Shown here one piece after another: positions 22,074 through 33,700 of a stretch of DNA of 64,000 bases; the stretch's first letter is position 1, and each line of letters opens with the position of its first letter. The stretch lies in the NCBI GenBank assembly GCA_000697355.1, contig JNEN01000782.1:49268-113267 (forward strand), given 5' to 3'. Position numbers and translations under genes: made by a program. The notes beneath the pieces were generated by a model, which saw nothing but the letters and a program-made list of their open reading frames with translations, ran no database searches and had not been told where the DNA came from. This DNA is from Syncephalastrum monosporum B8922 (Eukaryota; Mucoromycota; Mucoromycetes; Mucorales; Syncephalastraceae).

Positions 22074-23140
22074 GTATTATTTTTCTTTTATCTTGTTTAG
22101 AATTCTATGTATCATACACCCCACATTGCATCAATATACTCTACTGTTCTTAGCTCTCCATGAAAAGCTTCTCGGTCCTTTTCCAAAAGATTATGCATAC
22201 TTCACGCGATTGATATCAAAGCCTTCAGATGTGGCAGCACCTAGAATACCGCATCGAAGAAAAGGAAGGCATTTCATTTTAAAACCTACATTGCCGACAA
22301 CGCGCTTGGTTTTTATACGAAGCCATTGTTCTTTTCATTCCTTACCTATAATGATGGTCAGCCAATAGGTTTCACAAGAAGGCACGCATAACGCATGTAT
22401 ATAGAAAGCATCTACGTACGCATCAACTGCAAAGGCACAAGAAATAAAAATGAAAGAAAGGATCGGTGTCACAACGAAGATTGTCACACAACACAGCTTG
22501 CATGTCTATGCAACTTGCCTGAGTGGCCATACTTCCGAGACATTGGTCACCATTACATACGCACCTTCTACAATTTTTTGTGCCCACGGGGAAACGAAGA
22601 TTCTTATTGTCCATGAATGTCGGTGGCCTGAAAAATAGTAGTCTGACATGCGTATGTCGTGCTACGTCCAATGTAATAATGATTCAACGGTTAGACCATG
22701 TCACGAGGCACTCGTATGTATTTGTGCTGTCAGATCTGCCTCGCCTTTGACATGCGCGCCCTCTCGGATCGAAAACCTGGTAATTATAGGGCATTGATTA
22801 ACAAACGGGCAACGTACCCATCTACTATGACTCCCACTTTAAATGATATCGTCACCAACAATGGCTTGCTATGCACATGGCGCGTACATGTGACCACTTG
22901 CAAGATATTATTATTGAAGGGACTTACGTAGATATGTGTTTACACTTTTTACTCGAGTAAGCAGGAGAGACGAGGACAACAACTATAGGAACGGAGCGGA
23001 AAGCAGTTTCAATGTGCAAGGGTTTCAAAGGAAAATAAAAGGTCGCATGATTTATTCTTTTTCATTTCCTTTTTATTCCAACTTTTTTTTCCATTCGCTT
23101 GTTCCAATCAGCATTTCACTTTTTGCTACTACTCGATACT
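22074..23140. other. Intergenic region, 1.07 kb
   Basis: Between RRP12 and the universal stress protein, both on the plus strand. Several 60-90 codon ORFs exist on both strands but none shows a domain, consistent composition or splice context. The last 100 bases are pyrimidine-rich, as expected upstream of the next start. Confidence 0.5.
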
Positions 23141-23795
23141 ATGACAGATAAGAGGGACAGAAGACGCGACACCATCGTTGAATACTACGACCACGAAAGT
23201 GAGGCAGTGCAGTCGAAACTGGATCGTGTCGTGATGATTTCTATTGACGAGAATTCGGCTGAATACGTCTACAACTGGGCACTCGACAACTTTATCCAAC
23301 CCGAGCGCGACTTGGTGGTCCTCACCCATGTCCGCATCCTGGAGCTGCCGATGGCACCCTATGTGGACTCCACCGGATATCTCGAAGAAGAAGCCGAAGA
23401 GCGTAGACAGGAGAGCCATAAACTGCTCAAGGAATATGCATCCCGTTTGTGGCACAAAAAGGCAAGAACAAGACGGTATTGCACCCTTGGGTGTCACTAA
23501 CGCAAGGGGCTGTTCGTAGATTGCATGCAAGGCCATTTCCATGATTGGCGAACCAAAGAATGAGATTGTGCGCAAGGCAACCGAGACGAAGGCAGACGTG
23601 CTCATTATGGGATCACGTAATATGGGCACCATTAAGCGTACCATCCTCGGCAGCGTCAGCACTTACTGCGTCCACAACGCACCCTGCTCGGTCGTTATTG
23701 CAAAGCCGCGTCTGGAGCTGCACCCAGACGATGCCTCTTCCAAATCAAAGAAGCGCCGCTCCATCCTCTCCCGTATCACTTCCTTCAATTCCTAA
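23141..23795 (+). CDS. Universal stress protein (UspA-fold) family protein
   Basis: Predicted 198-residue cytosolic protein with one UspA nucleotide-binding fold. Exon 1 (23141-23461) gives 'RVVMISIDENSAEYVYNWAL' and 'DLVVLTHVRILELPM'. Exon 2 (23520-23795) gives 'NEIVRKATETKADVLIMGSR' and the ATP-binding signature 'GSRNMGTIKRTILGSVS', then 'CSVVIAKP'. The G-x2-G-x9-G-[ST] type loop is largely preserved, so ATP binding is plausible. The intron (23462-23519, 58 nt) begins GC and ends AG: the donor is AAG|GCAAGA, the branch-like CTAAC lies near the 3' end, and only this junction keeps the fold in frame. The tail is basic ('SSKSKKRRSILSRI'). Function beyond stress association is unknown. Confidence 0.87.
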
Positions 23796-23899
23796 TCATC
23801 CTTTGGTCCTGCGTAGTAACCAGCCCCACACCACTTTTTCCCGCTCTTTCTCTATTGCCTTTTTTCTCTTTTTTTTTTATCTTTTTTTTTTTTTCGTCA

Positions 23900-26800
23900 T
23901 TAAAGATAGGATAATAGCCAGTAGAACAGGAGCGTCTCATAGTGTTCATTGACACTCGCGTGACGCAGCCCATGCTTCTCGGCGGGGTAAACTTGCAAGT
24001 AGTGTTGCTTGTTGTGTTTGACAAGCCCTGATACGAGTCGCTCCGTATTTGTAAAGTGCACGTTCTCATCGATCAATCCATGGACGATCACCAGACGGTT
24101 ACCGCTGCGCAGGATCGAGCAACGTTAGAACACGGGTTCAATGCAGGTTGTGTTTGCTCCTTTTTTTTTTTTCTTTTACCTATCAGGGAATTGGTCGATC
24201 CAATTCAACACGCTGCTCTCCCGGTAACGTTGCTCATTTTCGGCGGGTAAACCCATGTACCGTTCCGTGTATGCCGAGTCATAGAGCTCCCAATCGGTGA
24301 CAGGTGCGCCTGCAATGGCAATTCTGAACTTGTCCTGATGCTGCGCTAACCCCATCAGGCTCAGGTAGCCACCGTACGACCAGCCCGATATAGCCACGCG
24401 CGATAAGTCGAGGACACTCTCGAGTTGCCCGTCTGCCGTCGGCTCCGCTCCCAACTTGGTCTCGTCCAGAAATGTCAGGGCCGCGATTTGGTCCTCGAGC
24501 TCGATCGAACCCAGACGCCCTTGAAGATGCTTTTCAAACGCCAATCCACGGTCGCTCGATCCTCGACCGTCCACCACCACCACAGCGAACCCAAAGTAGG
24601 CCGACATCATGTAGCGCTGCACCCGTGAGAGTCTAAACTCGTTTGTCACGAGCTGTGTCTTTGGGCCTCCATACACATGCAGTACGGTCGGATATCGTAT
24701 GCCGGCTTGATAGTTGCGTGGTTTGTACAAATACCCATAGAGTCTTGCGCCTTTAAAAAGCACGAGGTGAGACGACCAATGATGGCAGTCATCGCGGAAA
24801 TTTTTTTTACCTTCGTGCTCAAAACTGAATACCTCCGGACGAATGCTACCTATTTGCAGTGCTACCTTGGGATGCGGTACTTTTATGGTTGGAATGGCGA
24901 GTATCTGTTGTCGTGGTCCGTCTCGCTCCATGACCTGGGCCATATCCTCGAGACGAGGGAGTACTGGTAAAAGTAGCCGTGTTCGTGGATCTGTGTCGGA
25001 TACGCTTGGTAGCCCATCGCTCTCGTAGACGAGATGCCGTACAACGACGGTCTGTGGCTGGAACAGATTAGACAGAGTGTCTATAATTATTCCCGCAGCC
25101 AGATCCATGGTAATGTGGTGGTGGTAGTTGAGCTGTGTGAGGCGACGGATCACCTGTTGACCTGGGAGATAGCTTGTCACGTATAGATGGGCCTCCAAGG
25201 GCGTATCCTTTTTGGCCATAAAGTACACAAGGTGGCGTGCTTCGTCAACCCAGATCTTCAGGTCCAAGACGCACCAATCGCCATCGGTGATGGGATAGGT
25301 ATTTCCGTCCTTGCTGACCATATACAAGTGCCGGTAGCCCGATTTTTCTGAACTCCACAAGAGGTGACCATGCTCGGTGTTTTCGAAAAAGTGGTAGGCG
25401 TCTGATACGTTGACCCAGGCCGAATTCCATTCTTCCCACCAGACGTGTAGGTCTGCTTCTTCGTTGCTGGTCTCGCTGTACATGCTGCATGGGAATTCCA
25501 CCACAGCGGTATGTTTTTGATCGCGCGAGAGGAGCTGAGCCCAGGTACTGAAGGCGTGTAGGTATAATAGGTTGTGGTCAAATGACATCCCAAGAAAGGA
25601 AAGTATATGCATACTGTTCATCGGGTTGTGATTGCATACCTGTGACCCTCTGGCATCCAGCCAAACCGGACGATATACTCGGCCCATGGATAATAATTGC
25701 GGAAATCCAGTTTCCGGTGGAGGAGAGATCTCGGCTGATGAGGGAGAAACTCGACGAGACACAAGTCGCTGACGGCATTGTGTCGACCTGCGCGAGGGTA
25801 GCGTACCGAGTCGACTGAGTCGGACGGATGATCGGGAGGGGGATGCGAGGCTGGGCTGGCGTTTTTAATGACGATCACATCAACATCGGCCTCGGTTGTC
25901 TCGAGGTAGAGGATGCGCTGGAGGCAAGTGCCTTCTGAGCTCAGTCGAGGAGGACCCCAATCGTAGCCTGTGTACCGATGAAATTCTTCCTACACCCCTT
26001 GAGTGATGCGTATTCTTCGTGTGTTTCGGGCTTCGGGTTTTGGATAATGCAATGGACAATGTGTTACCTGCATGAGATACTCGACGGTGCCACAGCTTCG
26101 TGTCCGATCTGCCGTCTGATCTGCACAGAATGTCAGACGCATGTCACCCTCGACAGACGTGATCCACAGATCACGCTGGCGCACATAGGCAATCAGAGTG
26201 GCATCATGGTTTAGTTTTGGGTCAATCCGCATGTAGCGCGAGGGGTCGTCGTCGGCGTGTGGCGAGGACACCGGAGCAGGTATAAGGACCGGCAGCTGTA
26301 TGGAGTATAACAGACGAAGCAAGCAAAAGATGACAGGTGTAAACGGGGGGTTGTAGATGTAAATGAAAAATGTAAATGTAAGTGGAAGTGCGAGTGTGAG
26401 TGTGAGTGAGATGAAACAACAAACAAATCATATATTCAATGTGTACTTGCATGATCCAACTCGCCCATTAAGAGATCGCCGGCGAAGGAAAATAATACTT
26501 TATTGTTCCGCACTTTGTAACGTGAGATACCTTGGATAGCATGCCGCCTGCTGCTATCATTCGTGTTGGTTGTGCTTGTGCTGTCAGAAGAATAAGAAGC
26601 GGACGCGATGGAGGAGGAGGAGTGCGAAGAAGGTGCAGCGACCGTCGTCAGAGGCACCGTAGTAGACGTCGTAGATGCAGTAGCCACATTCGTGTCCAAA
26701 GTAGGCTGATAACAGGAGGAAGAGGAGGATGAGGAGGCGGAGGGCGAGTCGGGAATAAGGTAGTCTTCAAATACAGGCACCCACTTGAGGAGGGGCAGAG

Positions 26801-27162
26801 TTGCAAGATCAGCCAGGTACGGATCGACGTACTCTACGGAAGAGAAGAAGGAATGCATAAAAAGGACGCGTTCACGATGACGCAGCCGGTACAAACAGAT
26901 ACTTACCAGAAGGGTCAAGAGGAGGAAAAGGAGAAGCGGAAGCAGGTATAGGTTCAGCCTGAAGATCGACTTGATAGAGGAGCAGGTATCTGGACTCGGA
27001 CTCGTCTGCCGAGTAGTTGGACAGAAATAGGAGCCGATGAGACCCATCCATTTGGAAGGATTTGATGGTCGAAAGGGCCTCATTCGGGTAGGCAGCTTGG
27101 GTTGCTGCCTTGAACGCCCTCACTTGTGTCCGTACTTGATCCCACGTACATCCTTTGGACAT
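23900..27162 (-). CDS. DPP8/DPP9-like prolyl dipeptidyl peptidase (S9B)
   Basis: Predicted soluble serine peptidase cleaving N-terminal Xaa-Pro dipeptides. There is no signal peptide or membrane anchor after the ATG at 27162 ('MSKGCTWDQVRTQVRAFKAA'), pointing to a cytosolic enzyme like mammalian DPP8/9. Beta-propeller exons include 'RMRIDPKLNHDATLIAYVRQ'-like sequence (actual start 'YMRIDPKLNH') and 'DLWITSVEGDMRLTF'. The substrate N-terminus-binding double Glu is in 'QEEFHRYTGYDWGPP'. The hydrolase domain shows the nucleophile in 'GWSYGGYLSLMGLAQH', then 'GAPVTDWELYDSAYTERYMG', Asp in 'GLIDENVHF' and His in 'EKHGLRHASVNEHYE'. The full triad is therefore present. Exon 2 (about 26840-26445) inserts a Ser/Thr-rich low-complexity block within the propeller. 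At least six introns are inferred; exact borders in 26290-26450 are uncertain. Confidence 0.9.
26340..26415. repeat. Imperfect GTRARY-type tandem repeat in an intron
   Basis: Imperfect short tandem repeats (GTAAATGTAAGTGGAAGTGCGAGTGTGAGTG-like units) inside an intron of the DPP8/9-like gene. The repeats make intron borders harder to assign here. Confidence 0.55.
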
Positions 27163-27760
27163 TTCAAAATGGCAGGAAACAAAAGTAGGAAAACGTGTCT
27201 ATGTGAGTCCCTTCTCGCTGCTACGCTACGTCCATTCTCGTTCAAGGCCCGCACGCATGACGGACTGACCGGACAGTGAATGACAGAAACTAACCCCCAC
27301 CCCCAACCTTTCCTTCTGTGCTTCAGTCCTCGTTTCCAGCCGTCCGCAGTACTGTAGTGTATGATCTCCTTGTATCGATAATGGCACTGGAGTGCCTTGC
27401 CCAAGGGTATAATATGGGTTGGAGCAATCAGGCAATCCAGCCGTGAGAGTATTAGAGCACTTTGTCAATGCTTAGCAAATATCTAGATTAGACATTGTGC
27501 ATTGTGTCGCACGCAGACGGCATACATACATACAGGTGCAATTCAGGGATATAGATCCATGGACCTGCCTCAGAAACCAGTTGTGAGGTATATTGAGTAT
27601 GAGTCAGTCCCACGTAGGACTTCTCTAGCGTCCAGGGCCGCGCCATGCTGCAGCCAGTCCATCGCAGACTAATGTCCTGCATGTAGCGGCGTTTCAACTG
27701 TGTGTGGACACCCCCTCTTGAGCGAACTTGGAGCATGTCTTTATTTTCACTGGCAGCCCC
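27163..27760. other. Divergent promoter region, peptidase / white-collar-like
   Basis: Shared upstream region of the DPP8/9-like gene (minus) and the WC-1-like gene (plus). No coding feature is supported. An open frame continues upstream of 27761 to a TTG at 27728, but the first ATG in that frame is at 27761. Confidence 0.5.
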
Positions 27761-30193
27761 ATGATTCCTTCCCATGACAACGCCCGCCACTCCTTTGCAA
27801 CACCGTCCCAGCACCCCATTCCGGTCGGATTCCCCCAGCCATCCAAGCGATTGCTCTCTTACAGCGGTTACACGGCTGGCATGATGGCAGAAGCCGCCTT
27901 CACAGCTGCCCAGTGCTTTGCAGGTCCATCCGCCGCACCGCCCGTCAAACCTCCTCCACCTTACTATCTACATACACAGCCGAAAAACAATAACAGCAAC
28001 AGCAACGACAGCAACACAAACAACCCATTTTATGCGACATTCTCTAATCTTGTTCAGTCGCAGTCGCAGTCGTCCCAAGTTCCTCAAGTCCCTCAGTCAG
28101 CACCGACGTTAGCGCTGCCGTACGCCCAACCCAACTTGCGAGATCAACCTGGATCCAACGACGGCGGCACGCGCTACTCGGGCATGTACGCCAGCACCGG
28201 TTTTGACATGCTCTCCATTCTTTCTCGAGTGTCCAACAGGTACTATTGGGTGGGTTCAGCAGGATCGCGTATCGTTTTCTGACGCCCCCTCCCGCTGGTT
28301 TCCTTATTAGACCCAACCCGCAGATCAACATTGGCCCCGTCGATCTGTCAAGTTCTTTTGTGGTCGTCGATGCACGGCAGTACGACTTTCCTATCGTGTA
28401 TGCATCACCCACTTTCGAGCGCTTGACGGGATACACTCCGGCTGAGGTCATTGGTCACAACTGTCGATTCCTTCAGGCCCCCGATGGTCGCGTCGTCCCC
28501 GGCTCTCGGAGGAGATACACGGATAACGAGACGATATATCACATCAAAACTCACATTGCACAGGGAAAAGAGTCTCAATCCAGTGTCGTTAACTATCGGA
28601 AAAATGGCCAGCCCTTTGTCAATCTGCTGACAATCATTCCCATCGCCTGTGAGTCCGATGATATTGACTTCCTCGTCGGTTTGCAGGTCGACTTGGTTGA
28701 GCAGCCGAATGCTATTATACAGAGCATGAAAGGTTCGTAGCAAGATGAGCACGGGCAAAAATTCTTGATTAGCACTAACGCACAAATACGATCCCTTAGA
28801 TGGCTCCTATATGGTCAATTACAGGAGTATGATTCTTCCGCCCACTATGCATACAGGTAAACACTATCAGGTGAACCGGGGACCGCCATGTTGAAACCTA
28901 TTGCTAGACACGAACGAGATGCCATTGTATGAGTGGACTCGACCTGACTCACCACCGCTCGCGCCATCCCAGCACGACGACCAAACTCCCTCCACCGGCA
29001 CTCGCCCGGCACTGAACACTACGTCTGCTGAACCTGGAGAAGCAGACACAGAGGCCTTGATCAAAGGAGCCCATGCCGACAACTTGCCGTTCAAGCGCCG
29101 TCTTGATGAGATCCTTATTGACGAATGTCCGGACTTCATCCACGTCCTGACCATCAAGGGCATGTTCCTCTTTTGTTCAGAGTCGGCTCACAAGCTCCTC
29201 GGGTATCAGCCTCGGGAGCTCGAAGGCAAATCGCTCAAGGACATTTGCCATCCAGCCGACATTACCGCCGTCCTGCGTGAGTTGAAGCAAGCCTCGAGCG
29301 ATGCAGACGACACGGTCAATATGATTTACCGGATACGCCGGAAGCATTCAGGCTACATGTGGATCGAGTGTTCAGGTAAGCTGCGCAATGAAGACGGCCG
29401 AGGTCGCAAATACATTGTGCTCTCCGGGCGTGAGCGGTGCCAGTCGCAACTGTCCACCCTTGCCTTGTCTGTCGGCCGTCGCTTAGCGACATCCACGGCT
29501 GCGACGCTGACGACAGAAGATACACACAAGGCAGCAGGCATGCATGATCACGCCTTTTGGCTTCGCATGACCCAAGGCGGCTTGCTGCTGTATGCAAGCT
29601 CCACATGCACCAACATTCTCGGATACAGGGCCACAGAAATTATTGGCACATCGCTGTATCAGTTGGTGCGGCGTACACGACCACCGGTATTGGCACGTTG
29701 CCTCAGCGAAGCCGGAGATGAGGGCAAGGTTGTCCAGCTCCGCCATGCTATGCTTCATAATGCTGGCTTTGAGATGCCTGTGATATCAATGCTTTATGCA
29801 GACGGAAACGGATACGTAGCGATGCACGTCCAGATGAGCTCTGAGGACGCAAACGCCAAGTTCACACAGGAATCTGTCACTGTCGACCCAGATGTCAAGA
29901 GAAAGGGGCGCTCAGGTGCCCACAAAATGATACCCTCATCTGACAACGAGCAGAGCCAATGGGTTGTGCAGGAGCTGGACGCCAAGCACAACGCCAATTG
30001 GCAATATGAACTGCATCAACTTAGGATTGCAAACAAGAAACTACGTGAAGACTTATCGAATGCCATGAAACACAGTACAAACGAACCCTACTGTACCGCG
30101 TGCTTGCGCCGGTTGCCGGGTTTGAACGACTTACCCAAGGAAAATGAAAAGTCTTTACTTTGCAATACATGTACCTTGAAGCAATCCCTGTAA
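27761..30193 (+). CDS. White-collar-1-like blue-light receptor (LOV plus PAS), GATA finger degenerate
   Basis: Predicted 747-residue photoreceptor in four exons: 27761-28239, 28311-28732, 28800-28856 and 28908-30193. The N-terminus is Pro/Asn/Ser-rich. The LOV domain spans residues about 165-300: 'IVYASPTFERLTGYTPAEVI' and the flavin-cysteine motif 'GHNCRFLQAPDG' (Cys near residue 211), then 'NYRKNGQPFVNLLTIIPI'. A second PAS domain starts near 'DFIHVLTIKGMFLFCSESAH', and a third near 'FWLRMTQGGLLLYASSTCTN'. The extreme C-terminus, 'YCTACLRRLPGLNDL' then 'SLLCNTCTLKQSL', aligns with a GATA finger (CX2C...CX2C) but lacks the TPxWRxGP core and has a 19-residue spacer. Mucoromycota carry several WC-1 paralogues; this one probably senses light but may not bind GATA sites directly. 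Confidence 0.9.
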
Positions 30194-30729
30194 AGAACAG
30201 ATAATTAGTTTCCGTCCTTTTCCATTTTCTCCCTCTTTGCTTGCGGTAATAGAACAATAATTTGCATATGTACACAGCGAAGCTATTCTGACATAATAAA
30301 ATGTTGCCTAGACGCATATGTACAGGTACCAGATTCAAGGCCTTAGGCCGTATGTACGTCTGCACTTTACCATAAGGTCCTTTTGTGTCTAAAATAACCC
30401 CAGTGATGAGAAAAAAGGACTGCATAGGTTTTGTGGGTTTTATACAGATGCCGGCGCGACCTAAGTTGTACCTAAATACATTCAACAGATTTCCTGATAC
30501 ACGATAGTAAATGAAAGAAGGATGTGTTCGGGAAGAATTATTTCCCAGACTAAAGTTCCATTTTACGATCTAAGATGTGTAGCTCATGCACTTGATAGCA
30601 CTTGACAAACAAGAGTTTTTACCCAAAGACGCTTACTTTTTATTTTATTTGTTGGTTGATTTACAGCAATGGGAAGAAAGGGAGAAAGAGAAAAACAAAA
30701 GAATAAAAAGGAAAAAGAAAAGAAAACGA
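30194..30729. other. Convergent 3' intergenic region
   Basis: Lies between the white-collar-like stop and the PRP8 stop. A-rich runs at 30660-30725 (plus strand) probably form the PRP8 3' UTR. A 154-codon minus-strand ORF at 30021-30485 overlaps the white-collar gene and shows no family features. Confidence 0.5.
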
Positions 30730-33700
30730 TTATGCAAAGTTGTCATCAATGTCAGCCTCTGCTGAAGCTTCCAAGTCACTGCTGAAGTTCATAAAGTGAG
30801 ATGACCGGTGTGATTCGTGGTAGAACTCCTTTGGTACGTCCAGGACCAAGCGGTAGTTCATGTTGGCACTGAATTGAGCACCCATGAAGTTGTAGTTCCA
30901 TACTTCAGAAGGCACCATAAAGTAACCGAGGAATCGATCTGATAACAGGATCTGGACCTTCTCGGCGTGTGTCGGTAGGTAGCCTTGTGGGTTATTGCTC
31001 GTATCCATGTTGCCCTTGCCCCACTCGAAGCCACCTGGAGTAAGCTTATAGGCAGTGAGTGAGCAGGAGCCGGGAGTGAACGAACACGTCAAGGTAATGG
31101 TCTTTTCACCGTCCCATGACTTGTTGTTGGCGAGCATCTTGGCGTGCGTGGTCACGTCCTGGGGTGAGATGTTCATCAGTTCCTGCGGCTGCGTGTGGAT
31201 CCAGCCCAGCGGCTCGAGGTCGGACAGATACTCGTGGTCAGGCAAGTTGTTGGGCAGATGTACGGTTTGATGGGTGCCCCATTGAGGTGGGATCACAACA
31301 CAGCGGATTTCCTTGACGTTCGGTGCGTCCGGCGGGCTCACACCATACATGAAACCGGCGATCTGTGTTCGCAGATCCGAGATCGTGATGAAGCGCTTGA
31401 GGACGTTCTTGGGCAGCACATAAGTGTAAGTGTTTTCCTTGATGTCGTCCGAGTTGACGTAGATGTGGTTCGTACGCAGATGCAAGTTAGTCGCCGAGAT
31501 GGCTCGAATACGCCATTCAGTCTTGGACGAGAAAGTCGCGGTCTCGTAGTTGCTCGTGGTCGTCACAATCATCTCGTCGCCGTGGATGTTGCGCGTCTTT
31601 GTCGTGACAGCCGTGAGCTGCGACTGCTCCTTGGTCTGCTTCTCAATTTCTGCAATCTGCTGGCGCTGCAAGGATGGTGCCTGGATCTCCATACCCAGAA
31701 TAATATCACGGATTTCGGATTGGGTGAGCGAAGCGACGTTGACATTGTTCTTCTTGCCGTAATCGGCCAAGATCAAGTCCTTGAGCTGGACTTCGACGCG
31801 GGCCCACTCTTCGTCGGTCAGCGTGGGCCAGATATGATGCGGTTCGGTCACAGTGCTACGGTCAGGGCGCAGAATCATCTTGGTCTTGTCATTGTTGACG
31901 TGGAGCGCACGCAGGATGAGGACCAGACGGGAGAAGGCAGTGTAGGACGAGAACGTCTTGAGCCAGTCATCGTAGAGCGAGAACAGACACATCTGCGGCT
32001 CGGTCGCCTTCAGAATCAAATCACCAAACTTCTCAACCTTCAAGCATGCCTGGAACGGCAGCTGCAGCTCGGAGCCCTTGATGACAATGTTGGGGAAATC
32101 GAGTAGATGGACCTCGAGAGGATCCAACATACCCTTACGGGTGACAATGATCTGCTTCGGCTGTTCTTCAACGGGGAGCGATCGAATCAGGGCAGCCACT
32201 TCTTCGGCCGTCTTCCACTTGGCCAACTGACCCAGACGCTTCTGACCGGCCCAGACAGACGTGTGAATAATCTTGAGGAAGAGCTGACCAGTACGAGGGT
32301 TGAAAATGAAGATAGCACCGTTGATGGGTTTCGTCGTCAAGTTACCCTCGAAGGTCTTGTGAATCGTGACACGGTACACGTTGGTATCGTCCACGAACCA
32401 GATGATCTGGTTGCTGAACAATTCACCGTAGTTCGTCGACGACAGGTAAGGCTCGGTTGGTTCAGACGAGTAGAGCTGCAGGGCCTTACGGATACGTTCA
32501 CGGAGGACGTACAGAGCTGGATTGGCCTTCATGATCTTGGCCATCGCCTGCTGGATCAGGGGCTTCATGCCAGGCACCCAGTTACCGTAGGCCGAATACA
32601 AGTTGTACGCCAGATCCACACCGATCATAAGACCCGTGGGCGAGGGGTAGATACTCATATTGTCGGTGGTGTAATCCAAGAACTTGGCACGCGTGTAGCG
32701 TTCGATATCGTGCGAGTCAAAGTCACCCCACCGGAGCTGAATATCGAGCCAGTACTTGGTGGTCGTCGGGCCTTCCATGACGTCCTTGGGGTCGTTCAGA
32801 AGCGAGGGGCGCGACACAGGCCACTTGTAAGCAGCAAACAGAAGGATATCCTTTAAAGCGATATGTGAGCCATCCGCTTTACTGCGATAGTCATTTCAAC
32901 ACTTACACTGGCAGAAGAGTTCATCTTGTAAGATTTACGAGGGTGAATGGTCTCCTTTTGCACAGTCTCGATCTGCAGTGCTTCCAGTTCACGATCGAAC
33001 ACTTGACAGCTATCGAGAAGATATGAGCATTTGCTATGTTTGATGACTTTTAATACAAGAACTTACCAGTCCATGACGAGAGACTCGTGGATCTTTTGCC
33101 ACAAATGAGCTATTGAATTTCCATGTTAATCCATAGATCAACGCATTATGTATACAAAACTTACCTCTGAAGATCTGAATCAGGGAGATCTTGAGGGTAG
33201 GGATCTTGCCGTGCATGAAAATACCGGTCAAATCAAGCTGCACCTGGAAACCGACATACACGTTGCTGCGGTTAATGGTGCATGACCACCAAAGCGTGAA
33301 TCGACGGTTGGGAATCTGGTTCAAACCACTTCTTTGGGCGTTGGTCAGCTTTTTGTATCTCTGTAAAATGTAAAAGTGACGCCGATTAGCATTGATCTAC
33401 CATATATCAGTGACAGTATCAACTTACCATGCTCTCTTCGAAACCGCTGGCCTTCTCCCAGAAGAGACCCAACCAAGAGGTGAAGTAGGTACCCTTGAAG
33501 AGCGTATGCTCTAGAATACCCTCGACACCACCAAGAGCCTGGATCATATCCGTACGGTAGTTGTTGAGGTTCCACAGTTTACCGTCGTGACGGCTATGCG
33601 TCCAGTAGAACGGATTGTTCTTGAGCACCTGGTACTGCTTAAAATCGGTTCGCACACGCCAGCCTTTGTCGTATGCCAGAGTGTGACGGTCCTTCTGGAA

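Noticed and set aside
31195..32856. Long plus-strand ORFs opposite PRP8 (303 and 249 codons), and one of 549 codons at 34179-35828
   Set aside because: They are antisense shadows of PRP8 exons created by its codon bias; no domain is present.
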